A stretch of DNA of 13,156 nucleotides from contig QFPW01000041.1 in assembly GCA_003241785.1 (NCBI GenBank), forward strand, positions 1 to 13,156, written 5' to 3'. Shown here one piece after another: positions 1 to 6,143 of the stretch. The position numbers and the translations under genes are program-made. How positions within the stretch are numbered: position 1 is the stretch's first letter; every line of letters begins with the position of its first letter. The notes beneath the pieces are model-generated. The model made no database searches. It saw only the letters and a program-made list of their open reading frames with translations, and was not told the DNA's origin. The stretch is from Rhodovulum sulfidophilum. Its GTDB lineage: Bacteria > Pseudomonadota > Alphaproteobacteria > Rhodobacterales > Rhodobacteraceae.

Positions 1-2
1 GC

Positions 3-167
3 GGGTGCATGGTGGTGGTCCGCCCCGACCAGTACATCGCGGATGTCCTTCCTCTCGACGCCCACGAGGAGTTGGCCAGCTATTTCGACAGGCTTCTTCA
101 ACGCGAGTTGCTGGTGGAGGGGGACGATCCCACGTGGCTCCAGGCACGACCGATGGCTCTTTCCTGA
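3..167 (+). CDS. C-terminal end of an FAD-dependent aromatic-ring monooxygenase (partial)
   Basis: The window opens inside this gene; 54 codons remain before the TGA at 165-167. The visible peptide contains VVVRPDQYIADVLPLDA followed by a helix-like ELASYFDRLLQREL. This resembles the C-terminal thioredoxin-like dimerisation domain of phenol 2-monooxygenase / 3-hydroxybenzoate 4-monooxygenase type flavoproteins, where an RPDQY(V/I)A.VLPL segment is typical. These enzymes hydroxylate aromatic rings in the cytoplasm using NAD(P)H, FAD and O2. The FAD- and substrate-binding domains lie outside the window, so neither substrate nor integrity can be judged. The last twenty or so residues go past the part I recognise, and decayed transposase sequence starts in the following DNA, so the 3' end may have been altered. 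An in-frame ATG at 9 is not a real start. The family call rests on one short motif. Confidence 0.6.
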   Translation, partial: GCMVVVRPDQYIADVLPLDAHEELASYFDRLLQRELLVEGDDPTWLQARPMALS

Positions 168-252
168 GGACAGAAGCGGAAGCTCGCCGTTTGTCCCTGA
201 GCAGGCTCACGCTATCCAGCGCGGCGTGTTGCGCATCCAGCGAGTCCTCGCA

Positions 253-449
253 CAGCATGACCGGAGCTTCGCGAACCGCCTTGTCGTAGATCCGGCGTTC
301 AGGTCGCGACTTCGCTGCGCTGATCCTGGCCTCATCGCGCAGCAACCGAGCCGCATACTTGCGGTGATAGCCGGTCATCGCCGCGAATTCCGTCCCGTGG
401 CTGCCATCACCGTCTTTTCGTTGAGCCCGTAACGCCGGTCGCTTTCATG
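253..449 (-). pseudogene. Decayed transposase/integrase remnant (two fragments in different frames)
   Basis: On the minus strand, 253-390 translates to EFAAMTGYHRKYAARLLRD and onwards to RPERRIYDKAVREAPVML. This matches the N-terminal region of integrase-catalytic-domain transposases of the ISNCY type, whose usual wording is EFV.(M/V)TG.HRK.A.RLL ... RP.R.YDEAVR.AL..LWEASD. Just upstream, in a different minus frame, 408-434 reads RYGLNEKTV, which resembles the helix-turn-helix of IS481-like transposases (KRYGINPKTVAKW). Neither fragment continues into a DDE catalytic domain, and the first loses similarity after VML where LWEASDRICGK would be expected. The integrase frame stays open to the window edge, but the rest is not recognisable. 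No terminal inverted repeats or target duplications were found. I read this as scar tissue of at least one, possibly two, insertion elements next to a gene boundary. Confidence 0.5.
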
Positions 450-564
450 GGGCGCCGGTGGCGGCAAGGCGCGGCGCCAGCATCCAAGGTCATCCCCGAA
501 GTCCGCGATCGCCTCTGATATCCGCTGCCCGGCCTCCTTCCCCCCGCCGGGCGGCGGGACCTCG

Positions 565-590
565 CCCTGGCGGGCAAGACCCCGCCAGGG
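565..590. terminator. Strong hairpin downstream of the CoA-transferase operon, possible terminator
   Basis: CCCTGGCGGG (565-574) and CCCGCCAGGG (581-590) form a perfect 10-bp inverted repeat around a 6-nt loop (CAAGAC). It lies about 100 bp past the stop of the minus-strand CoA-transferase gene. A T-rich tract is lacking on either side, so it is not a textbook intrinsic terminator. It may act as a 3' stabilising or terminating structure, or belong to the decayed mobile element. Confidence 0.4.
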
Positions 591-695
591 CTTCTTCACC
601 TGAGCAGAAGAGCCTCGCTTGTGGGACGCGAGAAAGCGGACTCCGTCGCGCGACTGGGCGCCCCGTCCGTTGAGAAGGCCAGGGGGCATTGGCGG

Positions 696-2465
696 TCACC
701 TCGGCGGTGGCGCCGGGATACTCGGGCGCTCCAGCCGGTAGGGCAAGACGACCGACACCCGCATGTTTCCCGCGTCGTCGGGCACCTCCGTGGCCAAGGC
801 CCGAAACCGCGCGCTTCGGGCGATCTCCTTCACGCTTCGGGCGGGCCGCGCGTCACCGGACTCATATTCACGCCCGAGCCCCCCGATGGCGGACAAGGTC
901 GTCGCATAGGCGGCGACGTCCTGCATCGAGATATCGATGAAGCGGCCGCCCGCGCTGTCCGGCCCGCACAGCGCCGCGAGGATCGCCAGCAGGGCGACCT
1001 GGGCCCCCAGGATATCGGCCGCCGAGATCCCGACCTTGACCGGGCCGCCGGCGCCCCGGGTCAGATCCATCATGCCAGACATCCCCTGGATCACGGTGTC
1101 ATAAGCCGCCCGCCCCGGATAGGCGCCGTAGGCGCCGAAGCCCGACACGCCGCAGAGCACGAGGCCGGGATTGAGCGCGCGCAGTTCCGCGGAGGAAAGT
1201 CCCAGCCCGGCGAGAACGCCTGGGCGCATGTTCTCGACCAGCACATGGCAATCCCGGATCTGCTCCTTCAGCCAGGCAAGGTTGGCCGGATCGCGCAGAT
1301 TTCGCTTCTCGATCCGCTTGCCGGTATTGGTGATGGTGAAATAGTGACTGACCCCGCCGACGAGCGGCGCCCATTGGCGGGCGGGCTCGCCGCCGGCGGG
1401 CTCGACCTTCAGCACGTCGGCGCCGAGCGCGGCGAGATGCCGGCCCGCCAGGGGCGCGGTGGTGAACTGTCCGAGCTCCACCACCCGCAGCCCCTCGAGC
1501 GGTCCCGCGGGGCCGCCGCGGAGAACGGGCGGGGCGGGCGCCCGATCCAAAGCCTCCGCCAGCGCCGTCTTCCGGAAGAGCGAGATGGCCCGCGCGACCG
1601 CGCCGGTGTCGCCCCGGACCGCCCGCGCGGCGGGCTGGCGAAGCGCGAAGTTCGGGTCATCGAAGAGCTCGCCCATCGTCAGAATGGGCCCGACCGGGAT
1701 CGACACCCGCTCCAGCGCGCGCACGCATTCCGTCGTGGAGTGTGCGCGGGTCCAGTCCGCGATGAGGGCGTCGAGTTCTTCGCGCCGCGTGATCCGGTCG
1801 GCGTGCAGGTCGAATCGGGGGTCGCACAGCGCCGCGTCGCCCGTCGCGTCGCGCAGCCGGTTCCATTGATCATCCTTGCTGGTGCAGATCAGGATCCAGC
1901 CGTCCGCGGTCGGATAGCCGTTCCAGGGCGCCGAGGCGGGATGGTTGTTGCCGATCCGGCTCGGGTCGCCGCCGAGCAGCGCCGCGGGCAGATAGGTTGT
2001 CAGGGCGTTCAGCGCGGTCAGAAGCCGCGACGCCGACACATGACGCGGCGCGTCGTCGGCGCGCGGCGCGGCCTGCGCGGCGAGCGTCGCCGACGCGGCG
2101 TAAAGCGCCGTCGAGAGGGCGATGAACGGGACCCGGCTCCGTGTCGGCGGGAGGCCGGGAAATCCGGTCGTGTCGACCAGCCCGGTCGCGGCCTGCATCT
2201 CGTATTCCGAGAGCAGGTCCGGCGACGCGGCGAACGCGTCCGTCCCGCCCGCGATGTCGCAGAGGACGCAGCCCGCGGCCGGGCTTAGCGCCTCGATGAG
2301 CGTGGGCGCCAGGGTGTCGGACGAGAACGCCAGCACGTCCACCGGGCCTTCCGGGGGCGCCGCCGGATCCGGATCGGCGACGATCTCGACCTCGGCGCCG
2401 CATTTTTCCATCAGATCCGCGTAGATGATCAGTTCTGGGTTCCCACCCAGCACGATGACGCGCAT
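696..2465 (-). CDS. CaiB/BaiF (class III) CoA-transferase, atypical tandem architecture
   Basis: This 589-residue protein belongs to the class III CoA-transferases, which move CoA between acyl-CoA and a free carboxylate in the cytoplasm and so could activate an acid for breakdown. The order of parts is unusual. Residues 1-150 are a degenerate large domain, and 183-280 are a small domain (GYPTADGWILI ... DPRFDLHADR ... SIPVGPI). Residues 321-516 are a second, well-preserved large domain: GPLEGLRVVELGQF at 321-334, EPAGGEPARQWAP, GVSGFGAYG. It ends in ISMQD, whose Asp516 matches the catalytic Asp of formyl-CoA transferase. At the matching place the first copy reads HVSASR, without Asp. The second copy is followed by only 73 residues, so no second small domain exists. 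The start is ATG at 2465 with GGGAGA upstream; the longer open frame before it overlaps the dehydrogenase gene and looks non-coding. The start lies 20 bp behind the dehydrogenase stop, implying one mRNA. Double-length relatives are near 800 residues, so a 3' truncation next to the transposon debris is possible. Confidence 0.85.
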   Translation of the reverse strand: MRVIVLGGNPELIIYADLMEKCGAEVEIVADPDPAAPPEGPVDVLAFSSDTLAPTLIEALSPAAGCVLCDIAGGTDAFAASPDLLSEYEMQAATGLVDTTGFPGLPPTRSRVPFIALSTALYAASATLAAQAAPRADDAPRHVSASRLLTALNALTTYLPAALLGGDPSRIGNNHPASAPWNGYPTADGWILICTSKDDQWNRLRDATGDAALCDPRFDLHADRITRREELDALIADWTRAHSTTECVRALERVSIPVGPILTMGELFDDPNFALRQPAARAVRGDTGAVARAISLFRKTALAEALDRAPAPPVLRGGPAGPLEGLRVVELGQFTTAPLAGRHLAALGADVLKVEPAGGEPARQWAPLVGGVSHYFTITNTGKRIEKRNLRDPANLAWLKEQIRDCHVLVENMRPGVLAGLGLSSAELRALNPGLVLCGVSGFGAYGAYPGRAAYDTVIQGMSGMMDLTRGAGGPVKVGISAADILGAQVALLAILAALCGPDSAGGRFIDISMQDVAAYATTLSAIGGLGREYESGDARPARSVKEIARSARFRALATEVPDDAGNMRVSVVLPYRLERPSIPAPPPR

Positions 2466-2485
2466 GTCCGCTCTCCCGCCGCCGC

Positions 2486-3637
2486 TCAGAACGCGGCCCT
2501 GCCGGTGATCTCCCGGCCCTGGATCAGCGAGAGAATGCCCATCGTCCCGTCCGGGACCTGGAAGACGCGGGCATCGCGCCACAGCTGCTCGATCCCGAGC
2601 TCGGTCGTGATGCCGAGCGCGCCGTGAAGCTGCATCGCGAGGTCGATGGCGCGGTTCGCATTCGCGGTCGCGAACCGTTTGGCCATGGCCGAGGTGCCGT
2701 TCGCCCGCCGGCCGCTGTCCATCGCGTGCAGGGCGCCGAGGCAGAGCAGGCGGCCGCTTTCGATCAGCGTCTCAATATCGGCGAGATCGTTCTGGACGAG
2801 CTGTGTCTCGGACAGAAGCTTGCCGAACTGCTCCCGCGTGCCACAATGCTCGCGGGCCATGTCGAAGGCGCGTCGCGCGATGGAAAGCGCGCAGAGCCCC
2901 AGGAGCGGGCGGTTGCCGTTCCAGACCAGCGTCATGAATCGGCCGGCGTCTCCCGGCTCGCCGATGGCATGGTTCGCGGGCACCTCGACGCCGTCGAAGC
3001 TGACCTCGCTCAGGTGGCCCTGGCGCAGACCCGTCAGCGGGATTTCCGTCACCTCGACCCCGGGCGCGGCGCGCTCGACGAGAACCCGGTGATTGCGCGG
3101 CTTGCCCCGATCGTCGACGCCCGAGGCGCAGGTGACCACGAAGACATCCGCGATCGAGGCGTTGGTGATCCACATCTTGCGGCCGGTGACGCGGAGGGTG
3201 TCGCCGGTCTCCTCGACTCGGGTGCGGATCGCGTTCGAATGCGATCCCGCCGTGGCCTCCGAGGTGGCGGTGCAGGCGATCTTGCGGCCCGCGATCAGGT
3301 CGGGAACGAGCGTCTCGCGCAGTTCCGGCGCGGCGCCGGCGCTGATCCGGGTCGTCGAGCCGTCATGGGATATCAGCGAGAGCGCGAGAACCGGCGGAAG
3401 CTGCTCGATGATCAGCCCGTAGTCGAGCATCGGCAGGCCGCTCCCGCCGAGCTCGGCGGGGAGACGCGTCGTAGTGATGCCGAATTCAGCGAAATGGCCG
3501 AAGACCTCCGTCATGGCGACCTTGGAAAGCGGTCGGTCCGCGGGCTCACGCGCGAGCAGGGGTTCCAGAACCTCGACGCTCAGACGGCGCGCGGAGTCGC
3601 GGATGATCGTCTGGTCTTCGGTTAAATTGAAATCCAT
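2486..3637 (-). CDS. Acyl-CoA dehydrogenase family flavoprotein
   Basis: The 383-residue product has the usual length and order of acyl-CoA dehydrogenases, which oxidise acyl-CoA to 2,3-enoyl-CoA with FAD and pass electrons to ETF. Visible landmarks are an N-terminal helical part (DFNLTEDQTIIRDSARR), the beta-domain flavin contacts TATSEATAGS (123-132) and KMWITNA (154-160), REQFGKLL (268-275) near the FAD pocket, and a C-terminal LHGALGIT.E..IEQLWRDAR (338-357). Two spots are unusual. VPDGT (361-365) has Asp363 where medium- and short-chain members carry the catalytic Glu of the YEGT motif, and GNR at 241-243 has Asn where isovaleryl-CoA-type enzymes carry their alternative Glu. GSD in the flavin motif reads GSH. 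It could still be active with Asp, or do another reaction. The start at 3637 has GGAG eight bases upstream. It is the first gene of the minus-strand operon, divergent from the MmgE/PrpD gene. Confidence 0.88.
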   Translation of the reverse strand: MDFNLTEDQTIIRDSARRLSVEVLEPLLAREPADRPLSKVAMTEVFGHFAEFGITTTRLPAELGGSGLPMLDYGLIIEQLPPVLALSLISHDGSTTRISAGAAPELRETLVPDLIAGRKIACTATSEATAGSHSNAIRTRVEETGDTLRVTGRKMWITNASIADVFVVTCASGVDDRGKPRNHRVLVERAAPGVEVTEIPLTGLRQGHLSEVSFDGVEVPANHAIGEPGDAGRFMTLVWNGNRPLLGLCALSIARRAFDMAREHCGTREQFGKLLSETQLVQNDLADIETLIESGRLLCLGALHAMDSGRRANGTSAMAKRFATANANRAIDLAMQLHGALGITTELGIEQLWRDARVFQVPDGTMGILSLIQGREITGRAAF

Positions 3638-3672
3638 CGATCGCGCTCCGTCCCGTTCCGTCGATTTGATGC

Positions 3673-3683
3673 TGGTAGGACTA
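3673..3683. promoter_or_regulatory. Possible FadR-family (GntR) operator
   Basis: TGGTAGGACTA, read on the minus strand as TAGTCCTACCA, fits the TNGTNNNACNA consensus described for FadR/FCD-type GntR regulators. It sits about 40 bp upstream of the dehydrogenase start, near where its promoter should be. The only GntR gene in the window is of the HutC type, so a cognate regulator is not in view and an 11-base match may be chance. Confidence 0.25.
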
Positions 3684-3749
3684 GGCGCGGCGCCGCGGAG
3701 GTCGCAATTGAGTAAACCTGAGCCTCGTTTGACTTTTCGTCGGTCACGC

Positions 3750-3764
3750 ATCCTCGGCGAGGAT
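3750..3764. promoter_or_regulatory. 15-bp perfect palindrome in the divergent promoter, candidate operator
   Basis: ATCCTCG-G-CGAGGAT is a perfect inverted repeat with 7-bp arms about a single central base. It begins 16 bp after the TTGACT box at 3729-3734, exactly where a -10 element would fall. A repressor bound here would block the MmgE/PrpD promoter. It differs from the TGTCCGGACA sites near the GntR gene, so another regulator (for example the LysR protein) would be needed. Confidence 0.35.
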
Positions 3765-3853
3765 CGCTAGATGGTCGCCGTGACTGGCCGGGTCCCGCGT
3801 TTCGCGCGCGGCCCCGGCGGGCGCCGCTTCCGGGCCGGCGCGAAGAGGCAAGC

Positions 3854-3859
3854 GGGAGG
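3854..3859 (+). promoter_or_regulatory. Shine-Dalgarno fixing the MmgE/PrpD start
   Basis: GGGAGG ends six bases before the ATG at 3866. Together with the start of family-like sequence at that ATG, it rules out the longer overlapping frame that begins at 3771. Confidence 0.7.
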
Positions 3860-3865
3860 CGAGGA

Positions 3866-5236
3866 ATGGCCGCGATTCAATCGCATGGTGGGGTTCTGGC
3901 GGAATTCGTGGCGGATCTGTCCTTCGAGGACCTGCCGGAACCCGTCGTTTGGATGGTGCGCGATCTGGCGGTCGACTGGTACGGCTCGGCGGTGGCTGGG
4001 CACGGGGCCCGGCCGGTCGTGGCGCTGGAGCAGGTTTGCCGCGGCCTCATGCCCGGCGGGGCCGAAAGCACCCTGCTCGGATCCGGCCGGCGGGCGAATT
4101 CCTACGCCGCCGCGATGGTCAACGCCGCCTCGGGCCACGTCGTCGAGCAGGACGACGTCCACAACGGCTCGGTCTTCCATCCGGCGACGATCGTCTTTCC
4201 CGCCGTCTTCGCCATCGCGGAGGCGCGGAACCTCGACGGCCGCGCCATCGTCGAGGCCGCGGTCTGCGGCTACGAGACCGGCATCCGCGTGGGCGAGTTC
4301 CTGGGCCGGTCGCACTACGTCCACTTCCACACGACGGGCACCGCTGGCGCCCTCGGCTGCGCCGCGGCGGTGGCGAAGCTCCTGAGGCTGGACGCGGCGC
4401 GGGTGCTGCATGCCTTCGGAACGGCGGGCACCCAGGCGGCGGGCCTGTGGGAATTCCTCACCGACGCGGCCGATTCCAAGCAGGTGCATACCGCCGGCGC
4501 CACCGCGAACGGACTGATGGCCGCGTTTCTCGCGGCCGAGGGCGTCACCGGCGCGAGCCGTGTTTTCGACGGTCCGCGCGGCATGGCCGCGGCGATGTCG
4601 CGGGACGCGGATCCGGCGCGCCTCTCGGCCGGGCTCGGCGAACGCTGGGCGACGCTCGAGGTCTCCTACAAATGGCATGCCTCCTGCCGCCACACGCACC
4701 CGGCCGCCGACGCGCTGGCCGAGGTGATGGCACGCGAAGGCCTGCGCCATCAGGACGTCGCGCGGGTCGTCACGCATACGCACCAGGGCGCGATCGATGT
4801 CCTCGGGGCGGTGACGGTGCCAGAGACCGTGCACCAGGCCAAGTTCTCGATGGGAACGGTGCTCGGACTGATCGCGGTGCATGGCAAGGCGGGGGTCACG
4901 GAATTCGATGAATACGCGCTGTCCGACGCGGCGGTCGCGGCCTTCCGCGATCGGGTCCGCATGGAGCTCGATCCCGAGGTCGACGCCGAATATCCCCGGC
5001 GCTGGCTGGGTCGGGTGACCGTCGTCACGACCGATGGCAGGACCTTGAAGGGCGCCGTCGACGATCCGAAGGGCGATCCGGGAAACCCGCTGACCTGGGA
5101 AGAGCTCCGTCGGAAAGCCGTGGCCCTCTGCGGCTACGGCGGGGTGGACGAGGCCACCCTGGCGCGGCGGCTCGTGTGGCTCGAGCGTCTGGAGGCGCTG
5201 CCGAGCATCGTGGGAGCGGGAGACCTGTTCCGGTGA
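3866..5236 (+). CDS. MmgE/PrpD family enzyme (2-methylcitrate dehydratase / cis-aconitate decarboxylase superfamily)
   Basis: The 456-residue protein has the normal length for this family, whose members dehydrate 2-methylcitrate, decarboxylate cis-aconitate to itaconate, or epimerise iminodisuccinate. Typical segments appear in order: EQDDVHNGSVFHPA (94-107), HFHTTGTAGALG (153-164), WEFLTDAADSKQVHTAGATANG (195-216), GPRGMAAAM (236-244) and SYKWHASCRHTHPA (267-280). By position, Asp96/97, His105, His155, Lys205 and Lys269 correspond to residues thought catalytic in cis-aconitate decarboxylase, so it is probably active. The C-terminal lid domain (from about 281) has the usual HQAKFSMG segment at 323-330. 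It is transcribed away from the CoA-transferase/dehydrogenase pair and converges on the GntR gene. In this setting a dehydratase or hydratase step on a polycarboxylate or its derivative is likely, but PrpD-like versus decarboxylase activity cannot be decided from sequence alone. Confidence 0.9.
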   Translation: MAAIQSHGGVLAEFVADLSFEDLPEPVVWMVRDLAVDWYGSAVAGHGARPVVALEQVCRGLMPGGAESTLLGSGRRANSYAAAMVNAASGHVVEQDDVHNGSVFHPATIVFPAVFAIAEARNLDGRAIVEAAVCGYETGIRVGEFLGRSHYVHFHTTGTAGALGCAAAVAKLLRLDAARVLHAFGTAGTQAAGLWEFLTDAADSKQVHTAGATANGLMAAFLAAEGVTGASRVFDGPRGMAAAMSRDADPARLSAGLGERWATLEVSYKWHASCRHTHPAADALAEVMAREGLRHQDVARVVTHTHQGAIDVLGAVTVPETVHQAKFSMGTVLGLIAVHGKAGVTEFDEYALSDAAVAAFRDRVRMELDPEVDAEYPRRWLGRVTVVTTDGRTLKGAVDDPKGDPGNPLTWEELRRKAVALCGYGGVDEATLARRLVWLERLEALPSIVGAGDLFR

Positions 5237-5252
5237 GCGTCGAGGCCCCATC

Positions 5253-5278
5253 GACCGGGCCGCGCGGGATACCCGGTC
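5253..5278. terminator. Hairpin between convergent genes, possible bidirectional terminator
   Basis: GACCGGG (5253-5259) and CCCGGTC (5272-5278) form a 7-bp stem around a 12-nt GC-rich loop. It lies in the 57-bp gap between the converging MmgE/PrpD and GntR genes, where a shared terminator is expected. There is no T tract. Confidence 0.4.
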
Positions 5279-5293
5279 AGACGATCGGGCCCG

Positions 5294-6034
5294 TCACTTC
5301 TCGCGTTTCAGACGAATCGACTGCGAGAAGCGATCTCCGGCGTAGAAGGAGAGGCTGATCTCGAACAGCTCTCCCTCATCCGTCCAATAGCTCCGGCGCT
5401 CCACCAGCGCCGGACAGCCGGGGTCGCAGCTCAGGGCCGCGGCGAAGGCCGCCGGCATCGCGCTCGCGAAAATCTTCCGCTCGACCTCCGCGATCTGCAG
5501 CCCGTATTGTTCGGACAGCTTCTGGTAGATCGCGTTCACCACGTCGCCGAGCGACTGCCGGATCTCGATATAGGGTTCCGCGACGAAGACCTCGGTCCAG
5601 GCGATCGGCAGCTCCTCCGACGGCTCCCGCCGCAGGCCGGCGATCCGGAGCCAGCGGCTGCCGGTCGGAGCGCCGAGATCATCGGCCAGTTGCTTACGCA
5701 GCACGACGACGCTTTCCTGCTGCGTATAGAGCATCGCCCGATGCGCGTAGCTAGTCAAGTTATCAATAGAGTCAATGCGATAGACGTACTTGTCCGGCGG
5801 GGTCAGCGCGGTGACGGTGCTACCCGAGCCGACGCGTCGCGAAAGCATGCCGGCTTCCTGGAGCCCGCGCAGCGCCTCCCGGATGGTGTGCCGCCCCAGC
5901 CCATAGCGTGCGCAAAGCTCATGCTCGCTGGGGAAGCGGCTGCCCACCGGATACAGCCCCTGCGCCAGGTCCGCCGCGAGGCTTTCCCGCAGTTCCTGGT
6001 AAAGTGGGATACGAGGGAGGCGCGCGGTTGTCAT
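5294..6034 (-). CDS. GntR-family transcriptional regulator, HutC/UTRA type
   Basis: The 246-residue product has an N-terminal winged helix (residues 9-75: PLYQELRESLAADLAQG, GSRFPSEHELCARYGLGRHTIREAL, LSRRVGSGSTV). A UTRA-type ligand-binding domain follows to the end (for example SRWLRIAGLRR, AEVERKIFASAMPAAFAAAL, CPALVERRSYWTDEGELFEISLSFYAGDRF). HutC-type members normally repress a neighbouring catabolic or transport operon and release DNA on binding a metabolite. The start is taken at the ATG at 6034. ATGs at 6046 and 6109 exist, but similarity begins only at ARLPRIPLYQEL. No Shine-Dalgarno precedes 6034. Instead a plausible promoter places transcription start on the A of the ATG, which suggests a leaderless mRNA. 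TGTCCGGACA sites lie in its own promoter and in front of the divergent TRAP operon, its likely target. Confidence 0.9.
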   Translation of the reverse strand: MTTARLPRIPLYQELRESLAADLAQGLYPVGSRFPSEHELCARYGLGRHTIREALRGLQEAGMLSRRVGSGSTVTALTPPDKYVYRIDSIDNLTSYAHRAMLYTQQESVVVLRKQLADDLGAPTGSRWLRIAGLRREPSEELPIAWTEVFVAEPYIEIRQSLGDVVNAIYQKLSEQYGLQIAEVERKIFASAMPAAFAAALSCDPGCPALVERRSYWTDEGELFEISLSFYAGDRFSQSIRLKREK

Positions 6035-6041
6035 GCCGCCG

Positions 6042-6071
6042 AACATAATTGTCCGGACAGTACCATGGCAA
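6042..6071 (-). promoter_or_regulatory. Predicted gntR promoter, probably leaderless
   Basis: On the minus strand, TTGCCA (6071-6066) and TATGTT (6047-6042) form a -35/-10 pair with an 18-bp spacer. Seven bases separate the -10 from the ATG at 6034, so initiation would fall at or next to the start codon. The TGTCCGGACA site at 6050-6059 occupies the spacer, which fits autorepression. Confidence 0.45.
6050..6059. promoter_or_regulatory. GntR operator candidate, site 1
   Basis: This is a perfect 10-bp palindrome TGTCCGGACA lying between the proposed -35 and -10 of the gntR promoter. Its centre is 63 bp from site 2, six turns of B-DNA. Confidence 0.55.
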
Positions 6072-6084
6072 GCACAGAAACTGT

Positions 6085-6090
6085 TTGACA
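6085..6090 (+). promoter_or_regulatory. -35 box of the TRAP operon promoter
   Basis: TTGACA is a perfect sigma-70 -35 hexamer. The matching -10 would lie near 6107-6113 (weak CATAGA/ATAGAT), overlapping the left arm of operator site 2. This would leave a 5' leader of roughly 210 nt before the binding-protein gene. Confidence 0.5.
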
Positions 6091-6107
6091 GGCGCGACAC
6101 CACATCC

Positions 6108-6127
6108 ATAGATGTCCGGACATCTAT
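6108..6127. promoter_or_regulatory. GntR operator candidate, site 2 (20-bp perfect palindrome)
   Basis: ATAGATGTCCGGACATCTAT is identical to its own reverse complement and has TGTCCGGACA as its core (6113-6122). It covers the expected -10 region of the TRAP promoter, so a bound dimer would block transcription. It is the best-preserved of the copies. Confidence 0.6.
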
Positions 6128-6133
6128 AGAATA

Positions 6134-6143
6134 TGTTCGGACA
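6134..6143. promoter_or_regulatory. GntR operator candidate, site 3
   Basis: TGTTCGGACA differs from the core palindrome by one base, and its centre lies 21 bp (two helical turns) from that of site 2. It would allow side-by-side binding of two dimers on the same DNA face. Confidence 0.5.

Larger units (their letters stand above)
168..695. other. Gene-free stretch with mobile-element debris
   Basis: Between the monooxygenase stop and the end of the CoA-transferase gene I find no convincing intact gene. It holds the transposase remnant (253-449) and the hairpin at 565-590. The remaining 450-695 shows only long GC-rich open frames on both strands with no recognisable protein. Confidence 0.6.
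3638..3865. promoter_or_regulatory. Divergent promoter region between acyl-CoA dehydrogenase and MmgE/PrpD genes
   Basis: These 228 bp must hold the start signals for both divergent units. A TTGACT box on the plus strand (3729-3734) resembles a -35 element, but no good -10 follows at 16-18 bp; instead a 15-bp palindrome lies there. No clear minus-strand promoter could be named. The two candidate operator sites are listed separately. The last 90 bp before the MmgE/PrpD gene are very GC-rich and show nothing else. Confidence 0.5.

Noticed and set aside
621..2288. 555-residue plus-strand open frame
   Set aside because: It is antisense to the CoA-transferase gene, Arg/Gly-rich with no recognisable motif, and typical of shadow frames in GC-rich DNA.
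2466..2582. N-terminal extension of the CoA-transferase
   Set aside because: The extra 39 residues overlap the dehydrogenase gene in another frame and look non-coding; the ATG at 2465 has a good Shine-Dalgarno.
3638..3751. N-terminal extension of the acyl-CoA dehydrogenase
   Set aside because: Family similarity begins at MDFNLTEDQ (3637), which has GGAG upstream; the extension occupies the promoter region.
3767..5251. 494-residue minus-strand open frame
   Set aside because: It is antisense to the whole MmgE/PrpD gene, His/Arg-rich and without domain features; the plus frame has clear family motifs.
6035..6109. 25-residue upstream extension of the GntR protein
   Set aside because: It would place both the predicted gntR promoter and operator site 1 inside the coding region, and the residues do not resemble a GntR N-terminus.
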